A stretch of 10,090 nucleotides of DNA, taken from the NCBI GenBank assembly GCA_021805955.1, contig JAJZDO010000730.1, positions 1-10,090 of the forward strand, written 5' to 3'. Shown here in pieces: positions 7,634 to 10,090 of the stretch. A program made the position numbers and the translations under genes. Positions within the stretch are counted from its first letter, which is position 1, and every line of letters begins with the position of its first letter. The notes under the pieces are model-generated. The model saw only the letters and a program-made list of their open reading frames with translations. It searched no databases and was not told the DNA's origin. The DNA comes from Acidobacteriota bacterium (GTDB taxonomy: Bacteria > Acidobacteriota > Terriglobia > Terriglobales > Acidobacteriaceae).

Positions 7634-7642
7634 ATTATAGCA
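7634..7642 (-). promoter_or_regulatory. Extended -10 promoter, leaderless geometry
   Basis: Read on the minus strand, TGCTATAAT (7642-7634) is a perfect extended -10 element. Six bases separate it from GTG 7627, so transcription would begin at or beside the start codon and the mRNA would have no leader. No good -35 box is present at 16-18 bases, as is usual for extended -10 promoters. No Shine-Dalgarno site precedes the GTG. The element is seen; activity is inferred. Confidence 0.6.
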
Positions 7643-7733
7643 GCGGCCCATGCGTCGGGTTTCCATGGGATGGACAGCCTGCAGGCTTTTTCGTATCGGC
7701 AGGGATGGCAAGTTACGTGGCAGAGGATTGTTC

Positions 7734-7739
7734 TATAAC
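7734..7739 (+). promoter_or_regulatory. Candidate -10 box of the GH128-sulfatase unit
   Basis: TATAAC matches the -10 consensus at five of six positions. No convincing -35 box lies 16-18 bases upstream. It is listed because a palindromic operator-like site begins 10 bases downstream, where a bound repressor would block initiation. Confidence is low. Confidence 0.3.
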
Positions 7740-7749
7740 AACTTGGTAA

Positions 7750-7762
7750 ATGGTTGAACCAT
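7750..7762. promoter_or_regulatory. TGGTnnnACCA palindrome, candidate operator
   Basis: ATGGTT-G-AACCAT is a perfect 13-base palindrome with a one-base centre. Its core TGGTTGAACCA fits the TGGTnnnACCA form bound by FadR-subfamily GntR regulators. It lies just after the candidate TATAAC box, about +4 to +16 of the predicted start, a typical place for repression. No FadR-type gene is in the window, so the protein is unknown. Confidence 0.4.
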
Positions 7763-7971
7763 CGAAAGCTGCAGGAGGTTAAAAGACAGCAGTGAGCTCC
7801 GCGTAGCAGTAACGACCCCCGCGCATCCTTGCGTAACTGTCGATCGTCGCACCAGGATGAAGCTTTGACGGCTGATGAGTCTGCCTGGAGCCCGGACGAT
7901 TTCACTGAAGCTGGCCTGACAGGCGATGGAATCGCAGGCGTCGGCGATCCACAGAACAACGGCGGATCTGC

Positions 7972-7976
7972 AGGAG
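7972..7976 (+). promoter_or_regulatory. Ribosome binding site of the Tat-GH128 unit
   Basis: AGGAG lies 5 bases before ATG 7982. It shows that translation of the unit was meant to begin with the Tat signal sequence, not at ATG 8040 in the next frame, which has no such site. Confidence 0.65.
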
Positions 7977-8039
7977 AAAACATGAGCATCACGCGTCGTA
8001 ACTTCGTTATCGCTGGAGCGGCCGCGGTAGCCATCCATC

Positions 8040-9035
8040 ATGGTGCCCAAGGCGGATGGCATGCCGGGAGCAGAAGACGCATGGCGGATGGGTGTGCCGA
8101 CAACCCGGGCCCGGAGCGTGAAGAAGGGCCTGGCCGGCATAGCCCCGCTGAACTCAAAGCTGGTCACGGACTGGTACTACGACTGGCAGCTTCATCCTGC
8201 AACGCGGGGCATGCCTTCGGTGGACCCGGCCATTCTTTTTTACCCAATGTGCTGGGGATGGAGGCCTGCCCGGCTAGCCGGGACTGCGCGCGCGAACAGC
8301 CAGAAACCGGCGAGCAAGCCTGCGACAGACGACAGCACTCCCGAAGGGCTGATGCATCTCAAAGCCCAAAATCCAAAGGTTCTCTTTGGATTCAATGAGC
8401 CGGATCATGTTGATCAGTCGGACCTGAGCGTGGAAGATGCGTTGAAGGCATGGCCCGCATTTCAGGGTGTTGCTCAGGAATTGGTAGGACCCTCATGTGC
8501 AAATCCAATGGGCGATTGGATGGCGAAGTTCGTCCCTGAGATCGAGCGGCAAAACCTGCAGATGGATGCGCTGGGCTTCCATTCCTATGTCTCTCCGTCC
8601 GTGGAGCCTTTTGTCGACAAGTTGGAGGCCTTCCACGCCAGATACAAGCGTCCAGTCTGGGTGACGGAGTTTGCGGTGGCAGACTGGGCCGCGAAAGACG
8701 GTAAGGCGCTCAATCGATACAGCGTGGAGCAGGTGGCGGAGTTTATGCAGGGCGCGTGCGCCTACATGGACAAGACGCCATGGATAAGGGGCTACTTCGG
8801 GTTCGATTTCAATGTCGCTGGCGATAATCATGGAAACCCAGGGCCGCCGAATCACTATTTTGGCCCGTTCTTTTATCACAATCTAACTGGGTACACAAAG
8901 AATGATTATCTGACGCAGGTCCTGAACAACGAAAGCGGAGCAGCTCATTCGCCAGGCCGCGGACAAGGGCCCGTTCATTCTCTATATGGCGGAGTATGCA
9001 GTGCACCTTCCCCTGCCAGCGAAGCAGCGATTTGA
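8040..9035 (+). CDS. GH128-type glycosidase fragment joined to sulfatase
   Basis: This open frame carries the glycoside hydrolase part. GH128 (glycosyl hydrolase catalytic core, Asl1-like) enzymes cut beta-1,3-glucan using a (beta/alpha)8 barrel. Recognised blocks are KKGLAGIAPLNSKLVTDWYY (an opening strand, LVTDWYYDW), YPMCWGW, VLFGFNEPDH with the probable acid/base Glu at codon 8397, ALGFHSYV, and RPVWVTEFAV with the probable nucleophile Glu at codon 8667. The last recognisable GH128 element is YMDKTPWIRGY; the final barrel strand and helix that normally follow RYAWF are missing. From GFDFNVAGDNHG (about 8799) the protein is sulfatase-like up to NNES, after which about 33 out-of-frame codons run to the TGA. 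ATG 8040 is the first Met in this frame, but the true start is most likely the Tat start at 7982 in another frame. If expressed from 8040 it would be cytoplasmic and probably inactive. Confidence 0.65.
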   Translation: MVPKADGMPGAEDAWRMGVPTTRARSVKKGLAGIAPLNSKLVTDWYYDWQLHPATRGMPSVDPAILFYPMCWGWRPARLAGTARANSQKPASKPATDDSTPEGLMHLKAQNPKVLFGFNEPDHVDQSDLSVEDALKAWPAFQGVAQELVGPSCANPMGDWMAKFVPEIERQNLQMDALGFHSYVSPSVEPFVDKLEAFHARYKRPVWVTEFAVADWAAKDGKALNRYSVEQVAEFMQGACAYMDKTPWIRGYFGFDFNVAGDNHGNPGPPNHYFGPFFYHNLTGYTKNDYLTQVLNNESGAAHSPGRGQGPVHSLYGGVCSAPSPASEAAI

Positions 9036-9802
9036 TTCAGAAATACCAGAAGAAGAACGGTGGAAAGAACGAACCGGATCCCGTCTATGCAGCGATCGTG
9101 GAGTATGTGGACATTGCGTTCGGGCAACTGCGCGACATGTTGGATCGGCTGGGGGTGCTGGATAACACGATCATTGTCGTAACCTCCGACAACGGCGGAG
9201 TCGGGTATCAGGGAAGAAAGCTGCACCGCATTGCTGACAACAGCAATTTGCGGGCTGGCAAGGGATTTTTGTATGAGGGTGGCATCCGCGAGCCACTGAT
9301 CGTGCACTGGCCCGGCGTGACCAAGCCGGGAAGTGTTTGCGATGTTCCCGTGACCGGACAGGATTTTCTCCCCACACTTCTGAGCATGATCGGAGCCAAC
9401 GATAAGATTCAGCACCAGGATGGCCTGGACATTTCTCCGCTATTTCGCGGAACGCCTTCGATTAATCGCAATACGCTCTATTGGCATTACCCGCATTACA
9501 GCGATCAGGGAGGGACGCCGAGTGGAGCCATACGTGAAGACAACTGGAAGCTGATTGAATTCTTCGAGGATAATCACCTGGAACTTTATGATTTAGCGTT
9601 GGATCCAGGAGAGCAATATAACTTTGCTTTCACTTATGCCGATAAGGCGGAGGATCTTCGCCGCAAATTGCATGCCTGGCGTAATAGTGTGGACGCCTTA
9701 ATGCCTATACCGAATCCAACCTATAACCCGCAATGGGCCAATCTGTGTGAAGGGCCGGCAGGATGCAGCTGGGATCCTTCAAGGGGATGTCTCGAAGATT
9801 GA
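8996..9802 (+). CDS. S1-family arylsulfatase, C-terminal fragment
   Basis: This is the C-terminal part of a secreted type I sulfatase, a family that hydrolyses sulfate esters on polysaccharides or small molecules. The first 11 residues (MQCTFPCQRSS) are out of frame with the family; homology starts at DLIQKYQKK (9029). Then come DPVYAAIVEYVD, the metal-site motif TSDNGG (Asp and Asn codons 9188 and 9191), LRAGKGFLYEGG with the catalytic Lys at codon 9260, the LIVHWPG block with His at codon 9305, WHYPHYSDQGG, GAIREDNWKLIEFFED, ELYDL and a tail with MPIPNPTYNP. The 30 codons before it (8938-9027) lie in a third frame and include YAVHLP with a conserved active-site His. The Cys/Ser-x-Pro-x-Arg site and the Asp pair that bind calcium, encoded in the first third of normal sulfatases, are absent. 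No ribosome binding site precedes 8996. Confidence 0.7.
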   Translation: MQCTFPCQRSSDLIQKYQKKNGGKNEPDPVYAAIVEYVDIAFGQLRDMLDRLGVLDNTIIVVTSDNGGVGYQGRKLHRIADNSNLRAGKGFLYEGGIREPLIVHWPGVTKPGSVCDVPVTGQDFLPTLLSMIGANDKIQHQDGLDISPLFRGTPSINRNTLYWHYPHYSDQGGTPSGAIREDNWKLIEFFEDNHLELYDLALDPGEQYNFAFTYADKAEDLRRKLHAWRNSVDALMPIPNPTYNPQWANLCEGPAGCSWDPSRGCLED

Positions 9803-10090
9803 CGACCAGCTACAGCAGCGATAAGCACCCCATGAACACCCGATAATAGTGATCTGCATTATCTCTACGGACAGAGCGGCTTCTTCGACGAGGCATTAGA
9901 AAGACTCGTCTGATATTGCAAGCTATTCTGTACCAGGAATTCGTTTTCCTCCGGATCGGAAATTCCTGCGTCTCTTGACAAGCAGGTCCGCCATCTACGT
10001 AAGGATTTTCTCGCACTTCCTGAGAATCTCTTAAATCATCGGAGGATTGCCAGAAAATCATTTATTCCGAGGATGTCCGTCAAACGCCCT
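9803..10090. other. Region after the sulfatase, no clear gene
   Basis: No reading frame in these 288 bases has a good start, a ribosome binding site and a known motif. In the same frame as the sulfatase, after two stops (9800 and 9833), the stretch 9839-9913 reads PDNSDLHYLYGQSGFFDEAL then ERLV and a stop. It resembles one TPR repeat shortened in the middle. That frame is then open to the window end. Some sulfatases carry C-terminal TPRs, so it may be a decayed tail, but this is speculative. Confidence 0.35.
9934..9968. repeat. Inverted repeat, hairpin-like
   Basis: CAGGAATT (9934-9941) and AATTCCTG (9961-9968) are perfectly complementary 8-base arms around a 19-base loop, in which TTTTCC and a facing GGA could pair further. 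No T-tract follows on the plus strand, so it is not a classical Rho-independent terminator. It could still mark the transcript end of the upstream unit. Confidence 0.35.

Larger units (their letters stand above)
7628..7981. other. Divergent intergenic region
   Basis: These 354 bases lie between the minus-strand regulator-like gene and the plus-strand GH128-sulfatase unit. They hold the extended -10 of the minus-strand gene, a plus-strand TATAAC box, a TGGTnnnACCA palindrome and an isolated GGAGG (7774-7778) with no usable start within range. The frame ahead of ATG 7982 is open back to 7829 but encodes nothing I recognise. If the plus-strand box is used, the leader would be about 235 bases. 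Confidence 0.5.
7982..9802 (+). pseudogene. GH128-sulfatase chimera with three frameshifts
   Basis: Read across three single-base shifts, the unit encodes one 605-residue product: Tat signal, GH128 glycosidase lacking its C-terminus, then an S1 sulfatase lacking its N-terminus. The start MSITRRNFVIAGAAAVA is a twin-arginine signal with a strong ribosome binding site. Shift 1 falls between the TAG at 8028 of the second frame and about 8100, probably near 8031. Shift 2 is at about 8937, where the protein should go from NNES to EQLIRQAADKGPFILYMAEY. Shift 3 is at about 9028, going from LPLPAKQ to DLIQKYQKK. All three are consistent with one extra base. Apart from these points the frame is open and the family motifs are well kept, so the damage is recent or is sequence error. 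The GH128-to-sulfatase join near 8790-8802 is in frame. Neither enzyme should work: the sulfatase lacks its formylglycine site. Confidence 0.75.

Noticed and set aside
7829..7981. Upstream extension of the Tat-GH128 frame
   Set aside because: The AGGAG and the Tat signal both mark ATG 7982 as the start, and the upstream codons encode nothing recognisable.
8028..9030. Programmed frameshifting in the GH128-sulfatase unit
   Set aside because: I see no slippery heptamer, stop-coupled slip site or stimulating hairpin at the three points, and three separate recoding events in one gene would be exceptional.
9810..10061. 83-codon minus-strand frame
   Set aside because: It has no motif, no ribosome binding site and an Arg-rich composition typical of a chance frame.

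Overview
The window looks like a chromosomal segment of an Acidobacteriota soil or rhizosphere bacterium (Terriglobia-like). No marker gene is present. The assignment rests on family content: a ~1,200-residue TonB-dependent receptor with an N-terminal carboxypeptidase-regulatory-like domain, a MocR-type regulator start, a DUF1223 protein, and a regulator-like protein whose N- and C-terminal domains I know mainly from acidobacterial proteomes. Base composition is moderate in G+C with no sharp change. I see no rRNA, tRNA, CRISPR array or insertion sequence.

Left part (1-6162). The first 122 bases hold the 5' end of a MocR/GntR-family PLP-dependent regulator on the minus strand, cut by the window edge. 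It diverges from a four-gene plus-strand run: TonB-dependent receptor (285-3890), a small MerR-like regulator (3923-4390), a DUF1223 secreted thioredoxin-fold protein (4397-5218) and a DoxX-like polytopic membrane protein (5275-6162). Gaps are 32, 6 and 56 bases, so this reads as one operon. The 162-base divergent region carries repeated AGTGG-type motifs over candidate promoters on both strands, so the MocR protein is a natural candidate regulator of both itself and the receptor operon. The likely theme is outer-membrane uptake plus envelope redox or membrane functions; the substrate cannot be read from the sequence.

Middle part (6163-7981). A convergent gap is followed by a minus-strand gene (6431-7627) for a membrane-anchored regulator-like protein. 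It appears to be leaderless, with a perfect extended -10 box just before a GTG start. Its upstream region (7628-7981) also holds a candidate plus-strand promoter followed by a TGGTnnnACCA palindrome.

Right part (7982-10090). A Tat signal sequence with a strong ribosome binding site leads into a GH128-type glycoside hydrolase domain that lacks its C-terminus and continues in the same reading frame into the C-terminal two-thirds of an S1 arylsulfatase that lacks its N-terminus. Reading through the whole unit needs three shifts, all of the same sign, after which one continuous 605-residue product would appear. I interpret it as a deletion-born GH128-sulfatase chimera that is now broken, or as a chimera with sequence errors. 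The last 288 bases hold no convincing gene, only a short TPR-like remnant in the sulfatase frame and a hairpin.
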